Positions 47,401 to 56,930 of a stretch of DNA of 64,000 bases are shown here, piece after piece. A program made the translations under genes and the position numbers. The notes under the pieces are model-generated. The model worked only from the letters and a program-made list of their open reading frames with translations, did not search any database and was not told the DNA's origin. How positions within the stretch are numbered: position 1 is the stretch's first letter; each line of letters opens with the position of its first letter. The stretch lies in NCBI GenBank assembly GCA_013397935.1, contig VZRN01001863.1, forward strand, positions 62,001 to 126,000, written 5' to 3'. The DNA is from Dasyornis broadbenti (Eukaryota; Chordata; Aves; Passeriformes; Dasyornithidae).

Positions 47401-50400
47401 TAACTTCAAATATAAAATCCATCTGATGCCTTGGTTTCTGTGGTATTTCAATGAAACCTGGCATAATTCAGATTGTCCCAATGGTTTTACCTGGTAGGAC
47501 AGATTCCTGCGGCCAGAGTATACAACCCAATAACTGAGTGCAGAATTAAAGCCACCGAACTTAGCACTGTTTGAAAAATAAAAAAAAAATTCTGAGTTTC
47601 AACACTGTGGAAGCTTGTATTCGTTAGCTTTGGCCTGTTGTGAGAATTTTCCTCTTAACTTTAAGACTGCTCCGTTTCCTGAGTAGAGCAAATGCTCTTG
47701 AATTCTCTTCAAAGCCTTTGAACTCAAGGACCTCAGGCATCAAATTGGCCAGCATGGACTTTACTTTTGGATTAGGAGCTGTGTCAGAATTCTACTTGGA
47801 ACATAACTTTGGCTGCAGTTGTCAGCTGAGGCAAGGCAGTCGCAGAGGTTGCTACAGTTTTGGTCTGGTCCTGCAGGCTCTCTGTGCATCTCAGATTTTC
47901 AGTGTTGAAATAGAGATGCTGCAGTGTCTCCACAGCTTCTGATCAGCCTTGAAGCTTTTTGTTCCCTTGCAGTTCTCAAATAGAGGCACTTTGGTAGCTG
48001 CTTATTAGAGCTTAGACACTTTATTCATTGTTCAAGATTTTTGCTGTTGAAGTGCAGAAAGTCATGGTTGAACCTGGGTTTCACAGCAGTGGCAGTAACC
48101 AAGGAATCCGCTGTGCCTCAGTGTTCTTATGTTGGCTTTTTTGGATTGGATATGCATATGCAAGTCTTGGGTTTTTTATGAACCCATTTCAGGAAAGACC
48201 ACTTGCTTATTAAAATATGCTTCAAGTACATTGAACTACATCTTGGACATGGTGGCTGTGGTTTTCATTGCTGTTTGTCTTTTTTAATACTGATTCATTG
48301 TTTTCTCTAAATGTTGAACGTTATTGCTTTTGTGTGCAAAAATGCACCTTGATATCTCCTGACTGAAATGACTTCCTGACTATTAGCAATGTAAATAAAT
48401 TTCTAATTTCTTTCCTTTGAAGGCGAGAAAGACACTGGTATTCTAGATGTTCTTTCTGCTTCTGCACTGGCAACAGTGTCATCTCAACTTCAACAAATGA
48501 AACTCAATATTTCTTATAGAGTAAAGACAATTTGATCTTTTTGATGTGGTCTTTAGTCCTAGACAAGCAACCACCTGAAACTACTCTATACTTTTGTCTG
48601 CTGGCAAAACATGCATTTCTCTTCTCATGACAGTATTTCTTTGAGTTGCTACGTTTACAAGAATCTGTGTTACCTGAAGCCCACTGAACATTAGTTTTTG
48701 TATTCACCTCAGTTTTTGACTTTGGATCAGTGCCCAGAACAATAATGGCCTGTTGTTGACCTCACTTGGATAACATCTGTGCCACAGGCCCTGAAAGCAT
48801 TGCTTCTATTCTCCCTTCAGAATTGTTCAGTGCAACTTCTTGGCGCATCCAAGTGCTCTGTGCATGCAGCTGTGCACCCTGGCTGCAACTTGTAATGGCT
48901 TTAACGTTGCCCTGTATCAATTGTCCCCTTTCTATTCCAACTCTTTAAATTGAGCTTGAGGATCTCTGCAGAGCTGAGTGAGCGCCTGTTTGGAACTCAG
49001 GTTAAAGTTGTTGTCTGTTACAGCGACCCTTTGACAGCACTCTCAAATCGGAAGGAAATAGGCTAGCGACGTTTCTTAATTATGTAAGTACCTCTGTCTG
49101 TCTACTCTCTGGGAGCTCGAAGTTTGCAGTTATTCTCATTTAATTTTATAGAAAGATGAGCCAGATGCTTTCAAGCGGTTAGGGACTGGAAATCGTGTGG
49201 CCACTTTTTTAAACTATGTAAGTATGATGATCCTTTATGCCTTGAGTGTAACTTTAGCAGCTTCTTGTTTACAGCTTGTGCAGTTGGTTATTTGTAGAGA
49301 TTTCCGGGCATCTGGCAGTAGGGATTTCATTATTCTTGCAGCATCAGGTGCTGTCCCATCTGAATTGACAGAATTCTGGTGGTATTTAACCTCAGAGCAG
49401 AAAATTTGAACATAGAACCCATGTTCCCCTTTTGGCCACTCTACTATGGAATCTTTTACTTAATTGGATTCCATGAGGGGAGAGGAGAATCTGGCTTATT
49501 CCTCCAAGGGAAAAACTTGGGGTACTTGTGTGGTATGCTGTTGGAGAACTTGACTGTCAGCTACTTAATGTGAGCAGCTATATTTTCCCACACTGTTTGA
49601 CAGCACTTGATGTTGTGGTCTGTCAGCCTCTTCCTCAGCTGTGTGACAAAGGCAGAGTTGCTCTGGCACAGCTGCTGCCTCAACAAATGGATGAGAAGAG
49701 CTGATAAACTTGGTGCAACTGGGTTACAAGTGCAGACTTGAAAGATTCATTAGCTGCATGCATTATACAGCCTACAGACCATGTACACCGGAATCCTAAA
49801 CATTGCTGCCACTGGGAATAGTGGCCTTGTTTTCACAGTAGTCTTCTGGCAATATTTTATCTACCCGCTTATACTCACGATATCTTTAGCATCACTTCAT
49901 CTCCTGCGTTTAACATTTGAGTAATATAACCTATATATTTTGTCACAGAATTTTAAATTTGATGGCTGAACTCATATTTTTAGAGTGAAATGCAGCTCAG
50001 AACCAGAAACACTTTCAACTTGATATGGCAGGGAGGGAAATAATCTCCAAAACAAGAATTGGAGTAAGATAGGAAGCTGTGAAATACTCTGCTGCAAAGA
50101 AATTTTAATTTTTAAGTCAACCTGTATTTTGTTTGCTTCTCAGAATTTTGGACTAGCCTTGATTTAGAAGGAATGATACATATCTTATTCTCTGCCAGGT
50201 GTACATGGTCAAAGGTAATTTGCCCTTGTTTGTCCCATGTAGAACGCATAACACATCATACATGTACCAATACCCTTACTAAAAAGAGTGGCTGTGTTGC
50301 TAAAACACAGGTATTAACTTGCAAGGCTGCATGCACACACTTTCTAGTTGGAAGGGGCAAAAACCTGTGCACCTGTGGCATCTTGTGCCCTTTTATTGTA

Positions 50401-52712
50401 GGTACCAAGCAGGAGGACACCAGAGTGGTAATAACATCTGCGTTAACCAGAAATCCAAGTTACAATAGAGAATGTGGGGACTTGGGGAGTGTATTAATAG
50501 TAATTTTTAAATTTGGTGGAAGCTGGATCTTACTAATTTGTTTATTTTAATTAGCAGCTGACCCAAAGCTTACTGAATTCAGCGGAAATACTTTCTATTT
50601 TTAATGGGAGTGTTTCCAGGAACTTCGGTGGGTTTTGCGTCAAGTCTAGAAGTTACAATGAATCTGTTGTTACTGATGGATTTAATAGGGTTAAATTCAT
50701 TCCAGTGTAGAAGAGCTAAGCGTAAAGATACATGGTTTTCTTTAGAGTCACAGAGCTGTAGGTGTTAAAGCTTGAGCTGCCTGAAGCACTCGAAATTGCT
50801 TAACACTGCTGGTGAACAGAATAGACGCAGTGCAGAAAGAGAGGCTTTCTAATAGTTTGTGTAGTTTTTGAAGTGGTTGACCAAGATGCGTAAACTAAAT
50901 TATGAAAATGAGTTCCAAAGGCATGGTTTCAATTTATGAGGAAACATGTGGTTTAACAGACATTTGTTTTCCTAATTGGATCATAAAGTGCAATGAAATT
51001 CTTGAAATCAGCTTACTCTGAAGTCCTCTCTCTTGTTCTAGAGTATTAGCTTATTAACACTGTAGGTTCACAACTTCTAGTGACTATTTGAAGTAGATGA
51101 TCTATAATCTAGGCAATATATATCTCGACATACATAACCTGGGTAAAAGCCTTCAGCTGAAATAAAATCCTTCAACAGCAGGTACTGCTACTTCTGCAGT
51201 TTGTGCTGCTTGAAGTGCACCCTACCTCATCAGTGCCCCTTGTAGAGGTGCAAGTGGAAATTTCAGGCCTTGAGGCACTTTAGTTTGTGGGACTGTGTGT
51301 AAAAAAGACTTGTAAATGGACAATTTGTGGACTTTTTTCTCAGATGAGTGATGTGGAAGCTGGAGGAGCTACAGTTTTCCCAGATTTTGGGGCAGCAATA
51401 TGGCCCAAGAAGGTAAAGTCTGTTTATGTGTTCGGGTCTATTCCTTCTCTCTCCAAGTACTGTCTCTCCCTCAGCACAGTCCATGTTACAGTCAGCTGAT
51501 GTGACAAAGGGCACTTCATTGCAGCTGTAGTGATCTTGCAGACTAAAGGCCATCTCCCTTTTTTGTAATGTATAACGTGAACAGTTTCTCTGTACACCTA
51601 TTTTTAACAAGGTAAACTTGTGTTCAGTCGAATTCCTTGGTACTCTGAACATGGCTGAGTTAGAACAGGATTAAGGGTTTTTCATGTGCTGTCGATGGTG
51701 TCCTGTTAAAAGTGCTTCCTACGTGCCTGCAGCTGAATCCATAGGCATCCCACTCCCCTTACTGTAACCTGGTTATGTTGACTAGATTTTGACTAATCCA
51801 GATCTGCTCTCACTTTTTCAGGGAACAGCAGTGTTTTGGTACAATCTCTTCAGAAGTGGTGAGGGGGATTATAGAACAAGACATGCAGCTTGTCCAGTAC
51901 TAGTAGGGTGTAAATGGGGTAAGTAATACTCCTTTAGGAACAAAAGCTGAAGGAAGGCTCATGTATGTAAAGCTGGGGATATACTGACCCCCTTATGAAA
52001 TCATTTAATAACCTGGCTGTCACCATTTCAACTACTGGAGTCGTTTGTCCGTAAAGAAATTTCCTGCCATTGATCTCATGGAGTAATAAGCAGCTGCATT
52101 GTTCAGCTGCAGCTTTTCTAGTGAGTTTTTTGTGTCAATGGCAGCAGAAAGTGTGAGACTGTAACTGGGTTTGTGTGCTGTATCGGCATCAGATTGACTT
52201 GAGTTATCACTTGGCTAGAATCAGGTCTGTTCCTACAACAATCTGTGCATAGTTTTAGCTGCAAAAGGATGAGAGCTCCTTGTAAGGTAAATGGGAATGT
52301 CTGGACACTAGGAATTTCTGCTTACTGCTGAAAGCTTCTCAAGCTTCATGTCATCTATTCCCATACCTGACTGCCCCAGCATACAGGGTATTCCCCTGGA
52401 GTGCCAGAGCATGCTGACTGTCAGTGATACCAGCCCCAGAATACACTGCTCTGTTACTGTTGGCTCCAGAATTGTACAGTGGGGAAGATCCTTTCTTCCT
52501 CAGCCCTTTGCATCTTTCTATGTATTTTCCCTTTGAAATATAAGCAAACTGAGAGATTTTACTTGAAATATCCATCTAGGTTGTGGTGATACTCTCATTG
52601 GGTACGTGGTGATAACTAATTCCAGTTCCCTGTTTCCACAGTTTCAAACAAATGGTTTCACGAAAGAGGAAATGAATTCTTAAGACCTTGTGGGAGAACA
52701 GAGGTTGACTGA
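32363..52712 (+). CDS. P4HA2: prolyl 4-hydroxylase subunit alpha-2 (whole coding span, spliced)
   Basis: P4HA2 is the catalytic subunit of collagen prolyl 4-hydroxylase. In the ER lumen it forms an alpha2beta2 tetramer with protein disulfide isomerase. It hydroxylates X-Pro-Gly prolines of procollagen using Fe(II), 2-oxoglutarate, O2 and ascorbate. Joining the exons in phase gives 539 residues (541 with the other alternative exon), close to mammalian P4HA2. A signal peptide spans about residues 1-21, with the mature start EFFTSIG. The dimerisation region follows, then the TPR-like peptide-substrate-binding domain at about 150-240 (DCFGMG, YYHTVLWMEQ). The C-terminal 2-oxoglutarate dioxygenase domain has iron ligands His436, Asp438 and His505 and 2-oxoglutarate Lys515 (short-isoform numbering). 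Structural cysteines are 300, 317, 508 and 533; sequons are N115-L-T and N268-K-T. The ending TEVD lacks a KDEL signal, as expected because PDI retains the complex. P4HA1 is excluded because the exon sequences follow P4HA2. No break was found. Confidence 0.97.
34081..34177 (+). CDS. P4HA2: P4HA2 exon 3: N-terminal dimerisation region
   Basis: The acceptor is CTTTTTAG|GT and the donor AAAAG|GTAGGG. It encodes residues 28-60 (QMTDLIYAEKDLVQSLKEYI and onward), part of the N-terminal coiled region used for alpha-alpha dimerisation. It is 97 bp long and is split within a Ser codon at the 3' end. It is almost identical to mammalian P4HA2 in this stretch. Confidence 0.96.
35333..35484 (+). CDS. P4HA2: P4HA2 exon 4: N-terminal domain
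   Basis: The acceptor is CATTCCAG|CTGG and the donor AATG|GTAAGG. It is 152 bp and encodes residues 60-111, including the highly conserved EGYLAHPVNAYKLVKRLNTD block. Phase is kept with both neighbours. Confidence 0.97.
36939..37076 (+). CDS. P4HA2: P4HA2 exon 5: entry to the peptide-substrate-binding domain
   Basis: The acceptor is CTGCAAAG|GC and the donor CCAG|GTAAGT. It is 138 bp and encodes residues 111-157 (GFIANLTIQRQFFPTEEDE, then GAAKALMRLQDTY). It carries the sequon N115-L-T and the ALMRLQDTY helix that precedes the substrate-binding TPR. Confidence 0.97.
37893..38132 (+). CDS. P4HA2: P4HA2 exon 6: peptide-substrate-binding TPR domain
   Basis: The acceptor is GTTTTTAG|GA and the donor CTCG|GTAAGA. 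It is 240 bp and encodes residues 157-237. It includes DCFGMGKTAYNDGDYYHTVL and DYLSYAVFQFGDLHRAMEL, the TPR-like helices whose aromatic residues hold the proline-rich collagen peptide. No substitutions were noted at the conserved tyrosines. Confidence 0.97.
39872..40083 (+). CDS. P4HA2: P4HA2 exon 7: linker and start of the catalytic half
   Basis: The acceptor is CCAATGAAG|AC, which is somewhat pyrimidine-poor at its end, and the donor is AAAATG|GTAAGA. It is 212 bp and encodes residues 237-307. A conserved STHERAGSNLRYFEKLLEK leads into a charged, variable linker rich in Glu and Lys, with the sequon N268-K-T. The conserved YERPLDYLPERDIYEALC follows. Cys300 is one half of a conserved disulfide. 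Confidence 0.96.
40850..41026 (+). CDS. P4HA2: P4HA2 exon 8: start of the dioxygenase domain
   Basis: The acceptor is TTGTTTCAG|ACA and the donor CCACGG|GTAAGT. It is 177 bp, in phase 0 at both ends, and encodes residues 308-366. It includes TPRRQKRLFCRYHDGNRNPH, PFKEEDEWDSPHIVRYYDVM and SDEEIEKIK. Cys317 pairs with Cys300 in the family. Confidence 0.97.
41027..45260 (+). other. P4HA2: P4HA2 intron 8 with LTR insertion
   Basis: At 4.2 kb this is the longest intron within the coding part. It holds the LTR-like insertion at 41774-42512. It also holds an unexplained open frame of 86 codons at 44041-44298, followed by an AATAAA about 8 bp after its stop. Nothing else was identified. Confidence 0.6.
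41774..42512. mobile_element. LTR-like insertion (probable solo LTR) with 5-bp target duplication
   Basis: The 739-bp segment begins TGTCTTGGTTTGGAAGACAG and ends ...CCTCCAACA, giving TG...CA termini. Both sides are flanked by tcagg (41769-41773 and 42513-42517), a 5-bp target-site duplication. Its CpG content exceeds that of the surrounding intron. Near the right end, about four degenerate 22-bp units (tctcttaggtacc-type) span 42376-42460. Such repeats are common in U3, which would suggest minus orientation, but no clear poly(A) signal confirms this. No internal retroviral coding sequence is present. The intact duplication suggests a fairly recent insertion. Confidence 0.8.
45261..45331 (+). 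CDS. P4HA2: P4HA2 exon 9: catalytic domain
   Basis: The acceptor is TTGGCACAG|CTG and the donor AAGAG|GTAAGC. It is 71 bp and encodes residues 367-390 (LARATVRDPKTGVLTVASYR and onward). It follows the 4.2-kb intron 8 that carries an LTR insertion. Confidence 0.97.
45563..45662 (+). CDS. P4HA2: P4HA2 exon 10: catalytic domain
   Basis: The acceptor is TTCCCTTAG|CTC. The donor TTGCAG|GTTGGT is weaker than consensus. It is 100 bp and encodes residues 390-423 (SWLEEDDDPVVAKVNQRMQQ, then ITGLTVKTAELLQ). The intron before it is only 231 bp. Confidence 0.96.
46611..46664 (+). CDS. P4HA2: P4HA2 exon 11: iron-binding HxD motif
   Basis: The acceptor is ATGCTGTAG|GTT and the donor CTAGG|GTAAGA. It is 54 bp, in phase 0, and encodes residues 424-441 (VANYGMGGQYEPHFDFSR). 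His436 and Asp438 are the first two Fe(II) ligands. The exon splices to either of the two alternative exons that follow. Confidence 0.97.
46665..49023 (+). other. P4HA2: P4HA2 intron 11
   Basis: About 2.4 kb before the alternative exon pair. It should contain sequences that choose between exons 12a and 12b. Motif-level evidence was not sought systematically. No repeat or gene was identified. Confidence 0.5.
49024..49083 (+). CDS. P4HA2: P4HA2 alternative exon 12a
   Basis: The acceptor is CTGTTACAG|CGA and the donor TTAATTAT|GTAAGTA. It is 60 bp, in phase 0, and encodes RPFDSTLKSEGNRLATFLNY. It corresponds to the shorter mammalian P4HA2 isoform exon that reads RPFDSGLK. Only 68 bp separate it from exon 12b, so the pair is almost certainly used mutually exclusively. 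This choice gives the 539-residue protein. Confidence 0.95.
49152..49217 (+). CDS. P4HA2: P4HA2 alternative exon 12b
   Basis: The acceptor is AATTTTATAG|AAA and the donor AAACTAT|GTAAGTA. It is 66 bp, in phase 0, and encodes 22 residues beginning KDEPDAFKRLGTGNRV and ending ATFLNY like exon 12a. The start is closer to the P4HA1 paralogue than to the exon 12a version, suggesting this is the ancestral form. This choice gives a 541-residue protein. Confidence 0.95.
49218..51343 (+). other. P4HA2: P4HA2 intron 12
   Basis: About 2.1 kb between exon 12b and the constitutive exon 13. No repeat, gene or RNA was identified. Chance open frames only. Confidence 0.5.
51344..51412 (+). CDS. P4HA2: P4HA2 exon 13: catalytic core
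   Basis: The acceptor is TTTTTTCTCAG|ATG and the donor AAGAAG|GTAAAG. It is 69 bp, in phase 0, and encodes MSDVEAGGATVFPDFGAA then IWPKK, a core beta-strand region of the dioxygenase fold. Confidence 0.97.
51822..51918 (+). CDS. P4HA2: P4HA2 exon 14: distal iron ligand and 2-oxoglutarate lysine
   Basis: The acceptor is CACTTTTTCAG|GGA and the donor AATGGG|GTAAGT. It is 97 bp and encodes GTAVFWYNLFRSGEGDYRTR and HAACPVLVGCKW. The His after RTR is the third Fe(II) ligand (His505), and the Lys of CKW (Lys515) binds the 2-oxoglutarate carboxylate. Confidence 0.97.
52642..52712 (+). CDS. P4HA2: P4HA2 exon 15 coding part: C-terminus
   Basis: The acceptor is GTTTCCACAG|TTT. It encodes the end of the protein, SNKWFHERGNEFLRPCG then RTEVD, and stops at TGA (52710-52712). 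Cys533 forms the conserved C-terminal disulfide with Cys508. The rest of the exon is the 3' UTR. Confidence 0.97.
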
Positions 52713-52833
52713 ACTCCAGCCTGCTGCAGACCTTTGTTTGTGTCTCCTTTTCTACTGTTGTTTGTTCCAGTTCATTTCTAAGAAATGATCCATCTTTTTC
52801 TCCGAGATTCCTGGCACTTTACAACAAAAGAAC

Positions 52834-52839
52834 AATAAA
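52834..52839 (+). terminator. P4HA2: proximal poly(A) signal AATAAA of P4HA2
   Basis: A canonical hexamer lies 122 bp after the stop codon. A GU-rich stretch (tgtgttttggttgctgtt) follows about 45-55 bp later, consistent with a functional cleavage site. Confidence 0.7.
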
Positions 52840-53127
52840 ATATGTAATACCTGTGAAAGAAAGTAAATGGCATTGTACACATCCATGTGTTTTGGTTGCT
52901 GTTATTTCCATGTTCCCCTGCCTTCCTCCTTCCAGTCTTCCTCTGTAGTAGTGGTGCAAACAGTGCTGTGAGCAATTCCGTTTGTTTGGGTGCTTGGTCT
53001 CGTGCCTTTTGTACCTCAGAAGATTTAGGTGTTAAATATTTCTTTGAACCAAAGTTGTTTTTTTAAAAAAGTTTTGTTTACATGTTGATTTTATTGTATT
53101 TCTATGGATCACAAGTTTTAAAGCAAA

Positions 53128-53133
53128 AATAAA
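53128..53133 (+). terminator. P4HA2: distal poly(A) signal AATAAA of P4HA2
   Basis: A second canonical hexamer (aaaaataaatattc) lies 416 bp after the stop, followed by a T/GT-rich stretch (gattctctatttggtgt). Use of this site would give the longer 3' UTR. Confidence 0.7.
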
Positions 53134-53155
53134 TATTCTTTCCATAAAGTGATTC

Positions 53156-56100
53156 TCTATTTGGTGTCATTAATAGGTGCATCAGTGCTTGGTTTTAGGG
53201 AGCAGTAGGCCTTTACTTTTTCCTCTGAGGGCCTGTTGTCTTGTTGCCCTCTTCCTGTAGAAAATGCATCATGGTTTTGGACAGTGTTTTATTTAAAGCT
53301 CCAGTACACAAGACAGAACTGTTGCACCTTCTACTGAAGCTGGAAAGGTGTAATTTGTGTATTGAAACAGCAGAGAGGCTGCACATTTTGTATCAGCAGC
53401 TGTGTGGCAACTGTGGTCTCAGTATTTTACACTTACAAGAAGACTTTTCCTGTGGTGTTAATTCTTTTTGTGGGGTGCTATCTCTTTTTAACACAAGCAC
53501 TTACAAAAATCTGAAGCCTTTCAAGGATGTTGATATTCTTGATGATCCCTGATTCTAAAAGCAGACATCTCCTGATGAAACACTGTTTTTCCCACAGGGA
53601 TACTAGAACTCAGCACTTATGGAAGTCAGTTGGGTGTTTTGCAAGCAAATCTGTAGCCTGGAGCAGGGTTTTGTCTTGCCCTTCAGACAGGCTGGGAGTA
53701 ATCCTGCCCTGTGATTCTCCTTGCCCTTTTGCTCTGTTAATGTGAGTATTGGCCACAAGCCAACACATGGAGGACTGAAAGGAAATCCCATTATGAAGAA
53801 ACGGAAGTTAATTAAAAAAAAAAGCAAAAGTTATGGAGAAACAGGCAAATGTTTCAGAAATGTAGGAACTTGGTGTTAGTACCAGACTGTTGTACCAGTA
53901 TGGGACTGTGCAGGTACATTGGTTTTTGGATCTCTTCGTGCCCGTGTGTGATTTGGGCATGACTTCATGGGGCTATGGATGACTGCAGGTGCAGTGAAAG
54001 CCAGAACTGGTAATGATTGTACAACCATAAATGAGTGCTTAAAGACATGCTTGGGCAATAGTTAGTGTACTGACACATGGAACTGGCTTGAGAAAGTGAA
54101 AGAGGCTTCAATTGCACCAAAACATCCACTTGCAGTCAGGGTTGTCATACGACCAGAGTTGGTTTGCTTTGTGCTTCTGCATTGCCCTGTGTTGTGCAAA
54201 CTCTGAGTGAGGTAAGACTTAAAACAGGTGTTGGGCAGTTAGAAGTAATCCCCTGCTGTCCTCTTAGGAGAGACTTGTGGAACTGGAGAGTTTTACATGT
54301 TAGATATAATAGATATCATCAATTTATTCTATCAATATTTAAGCAATGTGACTCAGCAATGCATCTTCATGTGCTCTTGTGTTTTATGCATGAGGAATTG
54401 ATGAACTTGAGGGTTATTGCTCCATTTAGATGCAGCCTGCACCTGTACTCACTAAAGCTTTAATTTTTCTGTTAAGCATGCACGGCTGATTGAAAAAAGA
54501 GGCCTTGGATTGCCCAAGCACTCCAAGTTGTTAATGATACTGACATGAGAATCTAGTGTTGTAACTAAGCTTTGTGTGAATACTTCCACTGGGTAGCTAT
54601 AGGAACTGCAATATTTTTTTCCTAAAAGCTTTAAAGACCTACCACAGCAGAGCTCTATAGCTACTCTCTAATCTCCCAGGGCACTCCTTTGCTTGCCATG
54701 AATTTTGTGGTTTCTGGCTGGCTGTTCAGAATATCTTATTGTTGACCTCCAGTTTTCTTAGTAAAATCCCTCAGCATAACAAACTTTGGAAATAAGGAGT
54801 TTTGCTTTTAACACAGTATTCAACATATGACAGTCTTGCAGATGTGAAGAAGTGACCATAAGCCAAAGCTACAACCTCTGGTTGGAACATTCTGGGTTTC
54901 AGGGGAAGAAGAGGAACCTACTTAGACTTTGTCAACGTGGTATGTTGACAGATAAAGTTCACATAAAGGTCTCCGGCTAAAAACTGCACATCCCACTTCT
55001 GAAATAGCATAGTTGGCTGGGAAATACAATTGTTAACTGTGTTATCATACTGAACTTCTAAAGATAATTTTAGTTGCTTATTTTCTCTGGGAAAAATCCT
55101 ATTCTGTCTTCTCAGTCGTCTTTGACCTTGCTTCCGTCTAAAGTAGAATGCAATGATTTTAAATGCAGAGCTGCTTGAATGCCAAGCTGCTTTTGGTGCT
55201 GTGTGCAGGATTTGCTTACTGCTAATCTGATCTGAAGAGTAATAGATAATAAATATAATTTGAGAGAAGAAAGCATATGTGGCTTGTGAGATTCAGTAAC
55301 CTCCCAGGCAGTCATGTGTAATCTATCACATTATATTCCCTATTCTGCCTCTTTTCATTGTAGAAGATTAACAGAATATGGCAGTTAGCCTAAATTTAAG
55401 TCTATGGGATAGTTCCTAGACCTAAAACAAGTTTCAAATGCTGGAGCAAGTCAGCTTTTCTCCATCTATGCACAGGGAGTTCCTGCCAGTGTATCACTGG
55501 TAAGGGAAGTGCTTAAGACTTGTGGAGACTCAAATGGTTTTTCTCCTTCCATCCTGTGTGCCCTTCTTTATTTCACAGGATTTAAGTACTTAGTACAGAT
55601 ACTGCCAGACTCTGCAGAGACTGATTGTGGACCAGTGGCTGCCAGACACTTTGAAGTGTTTTGTATCTTTTCTGGCCACGTCTGATGGAGCTAGCTGGGG
55701 ATGCGGTCTGCAAGGCACTGCCCTGTACATACTGGTGATACTGGTGAAGGCAGACACCATATGAGCTCCTATGGAAAGATGGTCTCTTATCTTGAGTAGC
55801 TTGTGTACTCATAGGAAGAACAACCACCCACAGCCCATGCCAGTAATCCACATCCAGCTCAAGCATGTGGTTTCTTAACCCTGGCCTGAATGCTGTTAGG
55901 TGGATATATACGGTGTCACTGAGCAGTTGTGCAGCCCTCCAGCTGGGTTAGGAAATCACCCAGAATATTCATGTTCAGCTGCACAGACTCAGTGAAGAGC
56001 TTATCATCTTTTTGCCTGCATTAGAAGTTACTTCTCTTTCGTGTTACAGTAGAATAGCGTGTGAAAACCATCAATCCAATCACCTTAGAGGGGAAAAGTA

Positions 56101-56244
56101 GCATCCAGGCTAAAATGTGTAGTGGGAGTGGTGAAAGGGTCTGGCTGGGATAGACATGGGAGCCTGTGCAAGCCCTGGCAGAGAGCAATTGACGTGCTCT
56201 GCTTAGAGGGGGACCACATTTGTGTTCTACAAGACAGCTGATGC
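53156..56244. other. intergenic region downstream of P4HA2, nothing identified
   Basis: No gene, RNA or recognisable repeat. In mammals CSF2 and IL3 lie beyond the P4HA2 3' end. I looked for cytokine-like exons on the minus strand and found none that I could support, though these genes diverge quickly. Confidence 0.45.
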
Positions 56245-56690
56245 CCAAAAGATAGGCTGGAAATAAAACCCCATAGCCCGGTGTCTATAGAGCAGGTCTT
56301 TGTTTATTGCAGTGCTGGAGGTGAGGGGGATTTCTCCACCCAACTCACCCACCTTTGTCAAGGGCTGAGGTTTGTTTACACAAAAAATAATGCTAAATAT
56401 TACTATGTCACAACAACATCATCATACACATGCCATAACTAATTTACATGACTGCGCTTGCGCCTCCCCAATTTGGTGGTCTTGAGGGTCTCTTTATGTT
56501 GAAGGCTCAAGGTCTTCCTTGCACCTGAACTTTTCAACTTTGTCTTCGGAGCATGCGCAGTTCTGGTGTTCCTTAGTCTTCCTAGTTCTAACCGGTTTAG
56601 ATTCTTCGTTTTGCGGCTAATTGGCTTTACACTTGCCAATTTCTCATTAGCACTTGTTCATTTTTGAAACTGTCCACCTGGTGAGGTTTT
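56245..56690 (-). mobile_element. LTR-like segment of an endogenous retrovirus, probably minus orientation
   Basis: On the minus strand the segment has GCGCATGCTC-type sequence, then an AATAAA (tttatt at 56303-56308 on +) followed by a short U5-like tail towards 56245. This gives U3-R-U5 order. The flavour (ggtctttgtttattgcagtg, then gaggtgagggggatttctcc) resembles LTRs common in songbird genomes. The outer ends and target duplication are not resolved, and no retroviral coding sequence accompanies it. Confidence 0.5.
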
Positions 56691-56790
56691 GGGGGTTTTT
56701 TTCAGGTTTTTTTGGGGTTGTTTGTTTGTTTTTTCTCTTTCTTCTATTCAGCATGAGCACCTAGTTAACTATATAATAGCTATGACATTG

Positions 56791-56930
56791 TATAGGAAGT
56801 TATAATTCAGGTTATATTAATATAGAGAGTTATGATTCAAGTTATATTGATATATATACAGGTATGATTCATATTATACTGATATAGGAAGTTATTATTT
56901 AGGTTATATAGGTATAACTGAAGCTATATA
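56791..56930. repeat. AT-rich minisatellite, about 30-bp unit, four to five degenerate copies
   Basis: The unit begins tataggaagttataattcag and ends gttatattaa. It repeats at 56791, 56821, 56851 and 56883, then decays. Copies differ at several positions. It lies beside the LTR-like segment and could be part of it or an independent minisatellite. Confidence 0.75.

Larger units (their letters stand above)
52713..53155 (+). other. P4HA2: P4HA2 3' UTR
   Basis: It runs from the stop codon to shortly after the distal poly(A) signal, with a shorter form ending near 52860. The distal part is U-rich (for example 'gttgtttttttaaaaaag'), a context often bound by AU/U-rich-element proteins. The exact cleavage sites are inferred. 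Confidence 0.7.

Noticed and set aside
51287..51499. Continuous open frame extending beyond exon 13 on both sides
   Set aside because: Only 51344-51412 is coding; the flanks are intron read-through, shown by the acceptor, the donor and the match to P4HA2.
56439..56639. Basic 66-codon minus-strand open frame
   Set aside because: It lies inside the LTR-like segment and is better explained as non-coding LTR sequence.
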